Shown: piece after piece, positions 47,061 to 54,929 of the stretch | Position numbering within the stretch: position 1 is the stretch's first letter | How the letters are laid out: every line of letters begins with the position of its first letter | Assembly (NCBI GenBank): GCA_027692465.1 | Contig: JAQEYU010000002.1 | Coordinates: 372,001-436,000, forward strand | Length of the DNA stretch: 64,000 bases | Source of the DNA: Enterococcaceae bacterium OF42-14pH9A | GTDB lineage: Bacteria > Bacillota > Bacilli > Lactobacillales > Enterococcaceae | Direction: 5' to 3' | The notes under the pieces: model-generated | The model's database searches: none | What the model saw: the letters and a program-made list of their open reading frames with translations, nothing else | What the model was told of the DNA's origin: nothing | Translations under genes and position numbers: made by a program

Positions 47061-47621
47061 CTAATCACGGCGAGAAGTCTTATGCATCTTGATACCTAGT
47101 ATTACTCCGGCAGCCAGCAACAAGAAAACGCCAAGCAAAACAGTGAAGGCTTGTCCACGAAGGCGGGTCCCGGTTTTCGGATACGCAGAAGACGGCTTTG
47201 GACCTTGATTTTGTCCACTAACTGAAGGAGACACCCCAGCACCATCGCTTGCCCCGCCGACTTCCTTGTCTTGGAAAACAGTTTCCTCCGAAGTCTCTGA
47301 TGCAGACATAGAATCAGATTCAGTAGAGCGATCAGAAGAACTCGCAGTCTCGGAGACCTGCTGACTATTGTCGGCGATTCGAGACTCACTCGTGGATTCA
47401 CAAGTACTGCTCGCCGTATTTTGTTGAAATTCTGCCAGATCGCTTGAGGTAATCGTCAGATTCAGCTTCAGATCACCATCTGCAAAAGCAGCTATCGGCG
47501 CTAGCAAAAGCAGGGTAGTCAGGCTTGCCAAAAGCAAGCCCACCCACGTTTTACTTCGATCTTTATGATAATCTCGTTGGTCAACACTGACAGGAGTTGG
47601 TCTCATCATTCGATTCCTCAT
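47061..47621 (-). CDS. sortase-anchored small surface protein (YPKTG variant)
   Basis: This 186-residue protein has a signal peptide (VGLLLASLTTLLLLAPIAAFA), a Ser/Thr/Glu-rich stalk, the sorting motif YPKTG, a membrane helix (VLLGVFLLLAAGVILGI) and a basic tail KMHKTSRRD. The motif departs from LPxTG at its first residue. It follows the frameshifted WxL-like gene by 27 bp. GGGAGGAGAGCTT precedes the ATG. It probably anchors the cluster to peptidoglycan. Confidence 0.82.
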   Translation of the reverse strand: MRNRMMRPTPVSVDQRDYHKDRSKTWVGLLLASLTTLLLLAPIAAFADGDLKLNLTITSSDLAEFQQNTASSTCESTSESRIADNSQQVSETASSSDRSTESDSMSASETSEETVFQDKEVGGASDGAGVSPSVSGQNQGPKPSSAYPKTGTRLRGQAFTVLLGVFLLLAAGVILGIKMHKTSRRD

Positions 47622-47648
47622 AAGCTCTCCTCCCTGTCCATCAGTAGT

Positions 47649-48118
47649 TTACTGAGCGGCTTCAGCAACAAAAGTAAGGGTACCCTCATAACTACCGACC
47701 CCGCCTTCTTTCCATTGCTCATCTGTGATATGGACAAACAGCGGCAAAGATTTATTATCGTTAGTCAGTGTCTGCTTAGCAACCGTAGTCGGGTCTTTTT
47801 CTGTTGAGGACAAGGTATAACCGATTTGCCCGCTCCCCGTTGTAGAGGTCAATACATTGTCCCGCCCAACTGTCATACTAACACCCTGTTCCGCAGAGTA
47901 CCTGAAACTTCAACTGAGCCCAAAGCTGTGATATTTTCATATGGTGCGATCGTTGTATCTTTTGGAATGACTAGTGTCCAGTCCGCAGTAATCGTGGTAG
48001 TCAAAACCGTTTGGTTCGTGCCCGCTTCAGTTGTTTCGGCTTGGACACCAGTAGTTGACAAGCCCATCCCGAGCACCAAAGCCGTCAACGCTGCCGTTCT
48101 GATTAAAGTAGTTTTCAT
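47649..48118 (-). pseudogene. frameshifted secreted WxL-like surface protein
   Basis: The gene opens with a signal peptide (MKTTLIRTAALTALVLGMGL ... GVQA) and DWTLVIPKDTTIAPYENI, then stops early. The C-terminal part (YSAEQGVSMTVGRDN ... GSYEGTLTFVAEAAQ) continues in another frame. One missing base near 47905 joins both into a protein of about 156 residues. The motif WTL and the TGTLTF-like end resemble small WxL-type or beta-sandwich surface proteins. A sequencing error is possible. GGAGACGATAAA precedes the start. Confidence 0.75.
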
Positions 48119-48141
48119 TTTATCGTCTCCTATTCTTAGTT

Positions 48142-48291
48142 TCATTCAAGGCTGTCTTCAATCCCACTTATGAAGGTCAGTGTTTCAGAGAAGGTTCCCG
48201 GAACCCCGTCCTCTACCGGCGCAAGAGTCAACTCACTAATTAACTGCTCAGTGATACTAAAATCTACATATGCAACACTAGTGAGTTGACT
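48142..48291 (-). pseudogene. 5'-truncated remnant of a second WxL-like gene
   Basis: The frame reads VDFSITEQLISELTLAPVED and ends GTFSETLTFISGIEDSLE with a stop, resembling the C-terminus of the neighbouring gene. There is no start codon; the 5' side meets an insertion-sequence end (48270-48284) and a 13-bp inverted repeat (48226-48238 and 48279-48291). Most of the gene has been lost by an insertion-sequence rearrangement (inference). Confidence 0.6.
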
Positions 48292-48388
48292 TTACAGTTC
48301 CGGGAAAAATAATATTTAGAACGATTCATATAATAGAGCATGTCTGAAAACACAATCAGCTTATTATGCCCCTCCAAAAGATCCCGAC

Positions 48389-48871
48389 TCAGGCCAAGAC
48401 TGTTCCCACCGGAAAGACCCGGCGAAACACTTTTCGGACGATTGGGCCTGCAATCAAAAGCTGAAAGGGCAGAGCCATCACCAGATTTTTGGGGATATTG
48501 AACAGCCAGATCAAAGGCAGCTTTGTCCATTTGGCACCGCCCATGACCGCCTCAAGGGAGCCATATAAGGACATGATAAACACCATCGGCAGTACCATGC
48601 AGGTGGAAACGGCCACGACTTTTTTCAGATCACTGTGCCATGGCTTGATCAGATACTTGAAGGCAGTCGCTTTTGCCGGACCGGAAACGATAAACCAGTC
48701 ACAACACATGGCAATGACAAATCCCAGTGGAAATCCCAGCCAGGCTTTTTGCACCACAGCCAACGACCATTTTCCTTCCTGCAGACTGATATTGTAGATA
48801 CTCATCCACAAAACCATCAATCCACACATCAATACCGTGTAAATCAAACTTTCTCTTTTATTACGGGGCAT
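48389..48871 (-). CDS. DUF2798 membrane protein
   Basis: This 160-residue protein has four membrane helices in two repeats, with MVLWMSIYNISLQEG and the FPLGFVIAMCCDWFIVSGPA motif typical of DUF2798. Its function is unknown. AAAGGAGAAGAAAAC precedes the ATG. A one-sided MITE end (GCATGTCTGAAAAC) lies at 48338-48352, after its stop. Confidence 0.75.
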   Translation of the reverse strand: MPRNKRESLIYTVLMCGLMVLWMSIYNISLQEGKWSLAVVQKAWLGFPLGFVIAMCCDWFIVSGPAKATAFKYLIKPWHSDLKKVVAVSTCMVLPMVFIMSLYGSLEAVMGGAKWTKLPLIWLFNIPKNLVMALPFQLLIAGPIVRKVFRRVFPVGTVLA

Positions 48872-49209
48872 GTTTTCTTCTCCTTTTTGAAAAGCAGCGA
48901 GTGAAACGGCGCAAAAAATGTCGCTGTCAGTCCTCGACCGAAGTCACTGCCGGCTGCTTGACGCAAAAAAGCAGCGGGATCGGCGAGTAAACTCGTTACG
49001 ACCTCCACTGCTGTGTACATCTTCACTGCGTTTTCTAAATATTCTTTTCCATTTTACCTTAGCAGATTTCCGCCGGCTTCGTAAGGATTATTTTCATTTA
49101 TTTCAGAAAAATTTCATGACGTCTTGCCAATCACCGTTTTCTCTGAATATTCCCGCAATTTTTCTGCCCCTTTGCTAAAAAGTCTGCTACTATTTAGATA
49201 CAGAAGCTA
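48872..49209. other. gene-free stretch
   Basis: It lies between DUF2798 and the MITE at 49210. A frame on the minus strand starting near 49026 (MKMYTAVEVVTSLL) has no ribosome binding site and was not accepted. Confidence 0.3.
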
Positions 49210-49369
49210 AGGTATGTCTGAAAATATTGGGGGAATCCAGATTTTTGCGGACTTTTTGCCGAAATCAAGGAGTAAAGCGCAGCTTATGCGGTACCTAGAT
49301 GAGCATTTACGACACCGATTACGATGAAAAGGACCAAAATAGCTGCCGCTGGCGTTTTCAGATGCGCCC
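49210..49369. mobile_element. 160-bp MITE-like element, intact copy, inverted
   Basis: Exactly 160 bp, flanked by TA (49208-49209 and 49370-49371), with ends AGGTATGTCTGAAAA and, inverted, GGGCGCATCTGAAAA. It is the reverse complement of the 3945 copy with scattered differences. It ends five bases before the AGGAGG site of the ABC ATPase gene, so that gene's transcript must start in or upstream of the element. Confidence 0.85.
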
Positions 49370-49391
49370 TAATAACAGGAGGTTCCACACA

Positions 49392-50177
49392 ATGACGATT
49401 TTATCCTTCGAAAAAATCACTCTGACCAAAAGTGGCAAAGCACTACTTAAAGGGATCGACTGGCAGATCAATTCCGGTGAAGATTGGGGAATTCTGGGGC
49501 TCAACGGCGCCGGCAAGACACTGATGCTGCAGATGATCGCCGGTAATCTGTGGCCGACATCCGGACGTCTCACCGTCTTGGGGGAAGTCTTCGGCCAAAC
49601 AAATATTCCCGATCTCACCAAGCGGATTGGCTGGGTTTCCAGTGTACTTCAGAGTAAATTTTATCAAAGCGACACCGCCGAAACCATTGTCCTCTCCGGC
49701 AAGTTCGCCTCCATCGGTATCTGGCGCACCTACGAACCGGAAGAACTGACAGCTGCCAAAGAACTGCTGATCTCTTTGGGTGCTGAAAGTCTGCTGGGAA
49801 AAACCTATCAGGTCTTATCCCAGGGCGAAAAGCAAATCGTTTTGATTGCTCGAGCATTGATGGCCAAACCGGAGCTGCTGATCCTGGATGAACCCTGCAA
49901 CGGCCTGGACCTGTTTGCCCGTGAAGATCTGTTGCAGCGTATCCGTCAGATTAAAGAACAGCCGGATGCTCCAACCGTTTTATTTGTTACCCATCACACA
50001 GAGGAAATCCTGCCTTTTATCAGCCATGTTCTGATGATCAAAGACGGCGAGATCTTCCGGCAAGGGACCCGCGAGGAACTGATGACGCCGAAAACCTTGT
50101 CTGATTTTTATGAAAAGCCAATCCGCATTCGCTCTTACAGCGCGGAACGCTTCCTCGTTTATCCGGGAGATTTGTGA
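49392..50177 (+). CDS. ABC transporter ATP-binding protein (YlmA-like)
   Basis: This 261-residue stand-alone ATPase has Walker A LGLNGAGKTLMLQM, signature VLSQGEKQIVLIARAL, Walker B LLILDEPCNGLD and the switch His in VTHHTEE. No permease is adjacent. Similar proteins (YlmA/ModF-like) have no settled partner. Start ATG 49392 follows AGGAGGTTCCACACA; the frame upstream is the repeat element. Confidence 0.88.
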   Translation: MTILSFEKITLTKSGKALLKGIDWQINSGEDWGILGLNGAGKTLMLQMIAGNLWPTSGRLTVLGEVFGQTNIPDLTKRIGWVSSVLQSKFYQSDTAETIVLSGKFASIGIWRTYEPEELTAAKELLISLGAESLLGKTYQVLSQGEKQIVLIARALMAKPELLILDEPCNGLDLFAREDLLQRIRQIKEQPDAPTVLFVTHHTEEILPFISHVLMIKDGEIFRQGTREELMTPKTLSDFYEKPIRIRSYSAERFLVYPGDL

Positions 50178-50378
50178 TAAGCTCAGCAGATTTTTCCCAG
50201 CTCGAAAAATCGATTCTCAGCCTGCGGGAAAAACTCATGAGCTGCAGCTGCCACACCTGAAAAAAGCAGATCTATTATCATAAGTACGCTGGTTCAGATC
50301 GGCGATGCACTTAGCCGGGTCAATGGGAGAAGTGGCTTTTGCCGGCAGCCGAAAATTCCGAAACAAGTCTGATAGCTG

Positions 50379-51227
50379 TTATTGCTGCTGTTTTTTCATG
50401 CGATTCAACGCAGCATCCATTACTTTTTTCTGCAAGAAGTTCGGATGTTGTTGTGCGGCAATATGCAGACCGTTATTGAATTCCACCATCAAATGCCATT
50501 TATGTCCCTCAGCGATTTCTTTTGGTGCCTGCTCCGGCAAGAAGACTCCTAATTTGACCTTCATTCCATTTTCGGTTCTGGTCAGTTGATGCATCCCCAG
50601 CATCTTGGTATCACTGTGATCGTTGGCCAAATATGTTTTTCCTGCCATTACCAGATCTACTTTTTGATCCGGGGTTACCGGATAGTCACTTTTGCTTCCT
50701 GGTTTTAAATCCAAATATGAGGGATCTTTATACATTCCGAAGGTCTCAACAATGATCTGCTCCCCTTTACTGTTGGCATCGAAGTAATAGTGTTCCGGAT
50801 GGATCGTAGAAGGCAGATAGAGATTATTTTCCTTCATCAAGTGCTGGTTAAACAGCATGAACTGCTCCAGCGAGATATTTTCTGTCTCCACTTCCACGTA
50901 GGCTTCTTGAAAGTTGACACCGGCCTTAGAAGCAGCAGCGATCTCATGCCACATCTTATCACCTCGTTTAATCTCCGGAGCAAAAAGTTCCAAAGATTTT
51001 ACCTTACCCAAGGCTTCCCGTGTTTGGGCCAAGGCAATTTTTGCTTGTTCCAACGGCAATTGCAGCAATTCTTCGTAGGACAATTCCTCGTCAGCCAAAG
51101 AGATTGGGATGTTTTTCTGATCGAAAATTTGGAACACGTGATGGTACCGACTCAGCTCCATTTCCAGTATTTCCGCTTCAGGAACGATCCGACCATCTAC
51201 TCTAAATATGATTTTGTAATCTTTCAT
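50379..51227 (-). CDS. uncharacterised protein, module 1 of a paralogous pair
   Basis: This 282-residue soluble protein is of no family I recognise. It is related to the protein at 52544-53317: both start MK-x-Y followed by a VDG/IDG segment, share an HPEHY/NPEHY motif, a GM(Y/F)..P segment, and a C-terminal block with EGHKWHLMVEF here and DGHKIHLASEF there. Histidines in these motifs could be catalytic or bind metal (inference). ATG 51227 follows GGAGGCAAGCACG. A TetR gene is divergent, with a MITE copy between. Confidence 0.65.
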   Translation of the reverse strand: MKDYKIIFRVDGRIVPEAEILEMELSRYHHVFQIFDQKNIPISLADEELSYEELLQLPLEQAKIALAQTREALGKVKSLELFAPEIKRGDKMWHEIAAASKAGVNFQEAYVEVETENISLEQFMLFNQHLMKENNLYLPSTIHPEHYYFDANSKGEQIIVETFGMYKDPSYLDLKPGSKSDYPVTPDQKVDLVMAGKTYLANDHSDTKMLGMHQLTRTENGMKVKLGVFLPEQAPKEIAEGHKWHLMVEFNNGLHIAAQQHPNFLQKKVMDAALNRMKKQQQ

Positions 51228-51260
51228 CGTGCTTGCCTCCGCATTCATTTGATAATAGTC

Positions 51261-51403
51261 GAGCGTGTCTGAAAATACCCAGGTCTTCAGCGTGCCTGTC
51301 GGAACCAAATAATAAATTTCAGATTATCTGGGGTACAGGTGATCCACTACTATATACAGATGACCAAAACAGCTGCTGACCACTGACTTTCTTCGACACA
51401 TCC
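51261..51403. mobile_element. MITE-like element, diverged copy
   Basis: The left end GAGCGTGTCTGAAAATACC and inverted right end GGATGTGTCGAAGAAAG are followed by TA (51404-51405). It separates module-1 protein from its TetR gene and may have displaced the original promoter of the former. Confidence 0.65.
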
Positions 51404-51450
51404 TAAATTAATACGATAACCAAACAGGGTCTACGACTAAATCCTCAGCG

Positions 51451-51479
51451 TTGTAGAATAACACAACACAGTGTAGAAT
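51451..51479 (+). promoter_or_regulatory. promoter and candidate operator of TetR gene 1
   Basis: -35 TTGTAG (51451-51456), a 17-bp spacer and -10 TAGAAT (51474-51479). An inverted repeat, GTTGT with ACAAC, overlaps the -35 and spacer and could bind the regulator. Confidence 0.5.
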
Positions 51480-51503
51480 ATAATTCGAAAAGGAGGATGG
51501 ATT

Positions 51504-52049
51504 ATGGGTGATTTACGCTTTGAAAGAACCGAAGAAATGTTGCAATCACATTTCATAAAGCTGCTTGCTGAGATCCCTTTTGAACAGATCTCAGTCTCCA
51601 AACTGGCCAAAGCCAGCAAGATTGACCGAACGACCTTTTATGCCCATTATGAAAATACGTATCAGCTGGCTGAAAGACTGATTGATGGGCACGTTACTAT
51701 GATCGAATCCGTAATCAAAAAAAGTATCACGAAAAAACGCAATACTTCTGAGTTTGACAGCTATGATTATTTCAATGATGCCCTCGTCAGTTACCTGATG
51801 ACCAATCACTCGGAGATCCAACAACTGCGCCAGCTGAATTTCGGGATTAACAGTTTTGATGCCAAGCTCCGAAATCTCTTCAATACCACCTATTCACAAA
51901 TTTTACATCTTTCCCCGGGAGACTTCGGTCAGTACCTCATCACAAATCTGGCATTGAGTAATTTTGATTTTATTTTGGAGAAGCAGCGAGTCCCCGCTAA
52001 AGAGGAGATTCGAGAGGGCTTGATAAAGATCACCAGCTACTTTTCGTGA
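51504..52049 (+). CDS. TetR-family regulator 1
   Basis: This 181-residue regulator has an N-terminal helix-turn-helix (FEQISVSKLAKASKIDRTTFYAHYEN) and an all-helical ligand/dimer domain. It is divergent from the module-1 protein and likely represses it (inference). Start ATG follows AAAAGGAGGATGGATT. Confidence 0.88.
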   Translation: MGDLRFERTEEMLQSHFIKLLAEIPFEQISVSKLAKASKIDRTTFYAHYENTYQLAERLIDGHVTMIESVIKKSITKKRNTSEFDSYDYFNDALVSYLMTNHSEIQQLRQLNFGINSFDAKLRNLFNTTYSQILHLSPGDFGQYLITNLALSNFDFILEKQRVPAKEEIREGLIKITSYFS

Positions 52050-52141
52050 CGGACAAGCCTAAACAAAAATGCGCGTCCCCTCCTTTCCTTGCTCAGAGTG
52101 CGCTTTGACAAGGAGAGACGCGGCATGTTTGATAGCAAACT

Positions 52142-52180
52142 AAGAGTGGCGGTTGGTCTTTTTGATCAGCCGCCACTCTT
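52142..52180. terminator. terminator between TetR gene 1 and the module-2 operon
   Basis: AAGAGTGGCGG pairs with CCGCCACTCTT. A second hairpin (GCGCGTC with GACGCGG, about 52070-52113) precedes it. The genes on either side converge. Nothing else was seen in 52181-52286. Confidence 0.7.
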
Positions 52181-52286
52181 TCATTTACGATCAATTACAA
52201 AAAACTGCTCACCTTATTTTCTAGCAGTCACGGTCAACGAAGGTGTCTTCATATTCATTTCTCATCAAGTCACGGTCGGCTGTTAC

Positions 52287-52502
52287 TTAATCGATTTCAC
52301 ACAGTTCATCGATCATCGCCGCAAATTTTTTCTTGATAGGTGGCAGCGGAATCATGTTTCTCAGTTCCCCCAATGATTTTGATTTCATCATTTCAACAGA
52401 GGGGCGCTCAATCAAGGCACCCAGATGTTTCTTGGCAATTTCAACACCTTCCTGAGTATTCAAAACCTCTTCAAAGGTGCTGCTTTCAGTAAATTTAGCC
52501 AT
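52287..52502 (-). CDS. small helical protein in the module-2 operon
   Basis: This 71-residue protein (MAKFTESSTFEEVLNTQEG ... KKFAAMIDELCEID) resembles a small helical domain sometimes found at the C-terminus of larger enzymes, with a conserved VLN..EGVEIAKKHLG start; this resemblance is from memory and weak. It is 41 bp downstream of the module-2 protein and probably its partner. Start ATG 52502 follows GAGAGGAGTATAAAA. Confidence 0.6.
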   Translation of the reverse strand: MAKFTESSTFEEVLNTQEGVEIAKKHLGALIERPSVEMMKSKSLGELRNMIPLPPIKKKFAAMIDELCEID

Positions 52503-52543
52503 TTTTATACTCCTCTCGCTTGTTTCTTTCGACAATCTCTTTT

Positions 52544-53317
52544 TCACAACTGATCAGCAGCGATTTTGACCAAGCCCAAAAATTCGCTTGCTAAATGGAT
52601 CTTATGCCCGTCCACCAGTTCCTGCGGAGTTTTAGGCGGGAAAAAGACGGTCAACAGCATTTCGATGCCTTCATTAGTTTCCTTGATGTAGTGAGCTGCA
52701 AGAGTATGCATGTCGGTGCCGTCACCCAACTCTGAGTAGCCAATTGTAAAAGGTAAATAATCTGACGGGATCTCCAGCGGCACCTCAATATCCGGCGCAA
52801 AATTGATACGCATCAGATTTGGTCCGCCAAACATACCCATGCCTTCAAACCCTGTTGGTACATTTTGCGCCATCACATGACCGTAGTGCTCCGGATTGGC
52901 CGCCAATGAGGAATCATGCCCCGTCATCGCCAACATCAATCCTTCACCCAAATCATCCATCGTAACCCCACTCACTTTCATATGAGTGATACATTCCTGG
53001 TAAGGATCGCCCTCTTTAAAATCAGCCACGATTGCTTTCCACAGCTGATCGGTCCGATTGATCTCGTCTTTGTACAAGGCAAGCAGTTGATCCGTCCCCA
53101 GATCTACGCGGGCTTTAAGTGACAGTTTGGCTGCCATTTTTTTGTCCATAAAATCAACATCCATGTATGAAATCGGGTTTTCTTGGCTGTCAGTCAGCTG
53201 AGCACCTAAATAAATCAACTCGTGTAACACGTGCTTGTTGCGCTCAAATTCAAAAGCTTCGATCATCTGTTGTGAATAGCGATAACCGTCAATCATAAAT
53301 TCTACTTGATAGTGTTT
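52544..53317 (-). CDS. uncharacterised protein, module 2 of a paralogous pair
   Basis: This 257-residue soluble protein (MKHYQVEFMIDGYRYSQQM) is related to the module-1 protein, sharing the NPEHY, GMFGGPN and DGHKIHLASEF blocks. It precedes the 71-residue gene in an operon and is divergent from TetR gene 2. I cannot name a family or activity. ATG 53317 follows GGGAGGCAATTCGA. Confidence 0.65.
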   Translation of the reverse strand, partial: KHYQVEFMIDGYRYSQQMIEAFEFERNKHVLHELIYLGAQLTDSQENPISYMDVDFMDKKMAAKLSLKARVDLGTDQLLALYKDEINRTDQLWKAIVADFKEGDPYQECITHMKVSGVTMDDLGEGLMLAMTGHDSSLAANPEHYGHVMAQNVPTGFEGMGMFGGPNLMRINFAPDIEVPLEIPSDYLPFTIGYSELGDGTDMHTLAAHYIKETNEGIEMLLTVFFPPKTPQELVDGHKIHLASEFLGLVKIAADQL

Positions 53318-53342
53318 CATTCGAATTGCCTCCCATCTATTC

Positions 53343-53358
53343 TGATTAAATTGTATCA
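53343..53358. promoter_or_regulatory. candidate TetR operator in the module-2 promoter
   Basis: TGATTAAATTGTATCA is an imperfect palindrome whose complement, TGATACAATTTAATCA, shares TGATACAATTTA with the operator at 53451-53473. It overlaps the TACAAT box of the module-2 operon. Confidence 0.5.
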
Positions 53359-53450
53359 CCCGCAAAAAAATATCCAAGGTGGGAACCTGAGCTGATATTG
53401 CCTGTTTTGTCTCATGTCAGCCCTTTCTTTTCAAATAAATGCAGTGACCG

Positions 53451-53473
53451 ATATGATACAATTTATATCATAT
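53451..53473. promoter_or_regulatory. candidate operator of TetR gene 2
   Basis: ATATGATA and TATCATAT form a perfect 8-bp inverted repeat around CAATTTA, 25 bp before the TetR 2 start codon. The inner sequence recurs at the module-2 promoter, which suggests that one repressor controls both. Confidence 0.6.
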
Positions 53474-53497
53474 ATCCAATCAGACAGGAGCACTATT

Positions 53498-54037
53498 ATG
53501 GACAAACGATTTCAAAAACAGGAACAGGTCAAGCAGAAAATCGAAGAGGCCCTCTTCATTTTATTGAAACAAAAAAATTTTTCCGAAATCACGATTACGG
53601 AGCTCATCAATCAGGCTGGTGTCGCCAGAGCCTCCTACTATCGCAATTTTGAATCCAAAGAGGCAGTCATTGAATCCTATATGCTGCGCCAAAGAAAAGA
53701 GGTCGCCCACAAGATTGACTTCACCGAAGAAATCTCAGACCTATTCATCAAGGAAAAACTGATCACCAGTCTGGAACACTATCTAAAACAGAAATATTAT
53801 ATCCTAATGCTTTGTGACAAAGGATTTTCTTCTTTGATTTTGGAAGATATGAATCAGTTTGCGGAAATCATATTGGGTGATATGACCAGCTCTTCTCCTG
53901 AACGTTACCAGCTGTATTTCCTTTCAGGGGCGATGTTCAACATGACAATCCATTGGCTCAGAACCGGCGCCATGGAGTCCCCACGGGAATTGGCGACCGT
54001 TTTTCTCAAGCTGCTCAACCACGGGATAACGAGATAA
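53498..54037 (+). CDS. TetR-family regulator 2
   Basis: This 179-residue regulator has the helix-turn-helix FSEITITELINQAGVARASYYRNFES and a helical C-terminal domain. It is divergent from the module-2 operon. Start ATG 53498 (MDKRFQKQEQ) follows ACAGGAGCACTATT; the upstream extension runs over the operator. Confidence 0.88.
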   Translation: MDKRFQKQEQVKQKIEEALFILLKQKNFSEITITELINQAGVARASYYRNFESKEAVIESYMLRQRKEVAHKIDFTEEISDLFIKEKLITSLEHYLKQKYYILMLCDKGFSSLILEDMNQFAEIILGDMTSSSPERYQLYFLSGAMFNMTIHWLRTGAMESPRELATVFLKLLNHGITR

Positions 54038-54240
54038 AGCAGCTCTTAAAAAGGATGGTCATTTCATTATTTATTCGGAACCTGAGATTCTGTTATCCGG
54101 GGGATGCTACAGCTTTTTCTGCGTCACTCTTCCTGCTCCGACAGCAGCGCAAGCCCTTCTTGCGCTTTTTTTGACAGCGCAGCGAAGACTTGCTTGTATC
54201 TTTTAGAGTGTTTCTTTATTCTGAAAACAGGAGGAATTTT

Positions 54241-54831
54241 ATGTTAGCAGAAATCATTAAGAAGCACCGGATTGAAGCGGGGCTGACTCAGCAGGAGGTC
54301 GCTGAGCACTTGCATGTGACCCGGCAAGCTGTTTCCGGTCGGGAAAACAACAAGAGCTATCCCGATATCCCCACCCTGATCAGTTTATCCGATTATTACG
54401 GCATATCCTTAGACTTGATGCTGAAAGGAGATGAAGCCTATATGGAAAAAGTAAAAAGCGATGCCGAAAAGCTGACCTATCTGAAGAAGAAAATATATGT
54501 CAGCTTGCTGCCTGTTTTGATCATGCTGGGTCTGCTTGTGCTTTTGCAGGTTACTGACGCGGAACAAAATACACAGCTCTGGCGATTACTCTTTTTATTC
54601 ACCAGAATCGGCATTCTGGCCTACTGTTTTTGGGTCGGCCTGACATTAAAGCAGGTAAATCGTTTGAGCCTCCGCACCTTTTTGGGTTTGTGCCTGACCC
54701 TGCTGGTCCTGATACTGCGCTTTTTAGAACCGCTTTTCATCCTGCCCTATAGCGGGATCATTTATTGGTCACTGCAGCTGGGGGCCATCTTGTTGATCTG
54801 TAGCGGCATTCTCATTCAGCAAAAAAAATAA
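54241..54831 (+). CDS. XRE-family regulator with membrane domain
   Basis: Of 196 residues, the N-terminal helix-turn-helix (GLTQQEVAEHLHVTRQAVSGREN) is followed by four membrane helices (about 80-190, LLPVLIMLGLLVLLQV, LICSGILI). The usual Trp of the WENGKS motif is Arg here (RENNKSYPDI). Such proteins may sense the membrane and bind DNA there; the target is unknown. AGGAGGAATTTT precedes the ATG. Confidence 0.85.
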   Translation: MLAEIIKKHRIEAGLTQQEVAEHLHVTRQAVSGRENNKSYPDIPTLISLSDYYGISLDLMLKGDEAYMEKVKSDAEKLTYLKKKIYVSLLPVLIMLGLLVLLQVTDAEQNTQLWRLLFLFTRIGILAYCFWVGLTLKQVNRLSLRTFLGLCLTLLVLILRFLEPLFILPYSGIIYWSLQLGAILLICSGILIQQKK

Positions 54832-54929
54832 AACACCTGCAAAAGCAACTCCTCTTTAGTGAACCGTCACCCCAAAGCTTAAACTTTCGGGGCGCTACAT
54901 AGAGGGAATATGCTTTTGCAAGTGTTTTT
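54831..54929. terminator. nested long inverted repeat between convergent genes
   Basis: Outer arms AAACACCTGCAAAAGCA and TGCTTTTGCAAGTGTTT pair over 17 bp with one mismatch. Within lie TCCTCT/AGAGGGA and CCCCAAAG/CTTTCGGGG. It probably terminates both neighbours, though the layered structure is unusual. Confidence 0.6.

Noticed and set aside
48844..49026. 60-codon minus-strand frame overlapping the DUF2798 start
   Set aside because: There is no ribosome binding site, and the DUF2798 gene has a strong one of its own. It is probably leader sequence.
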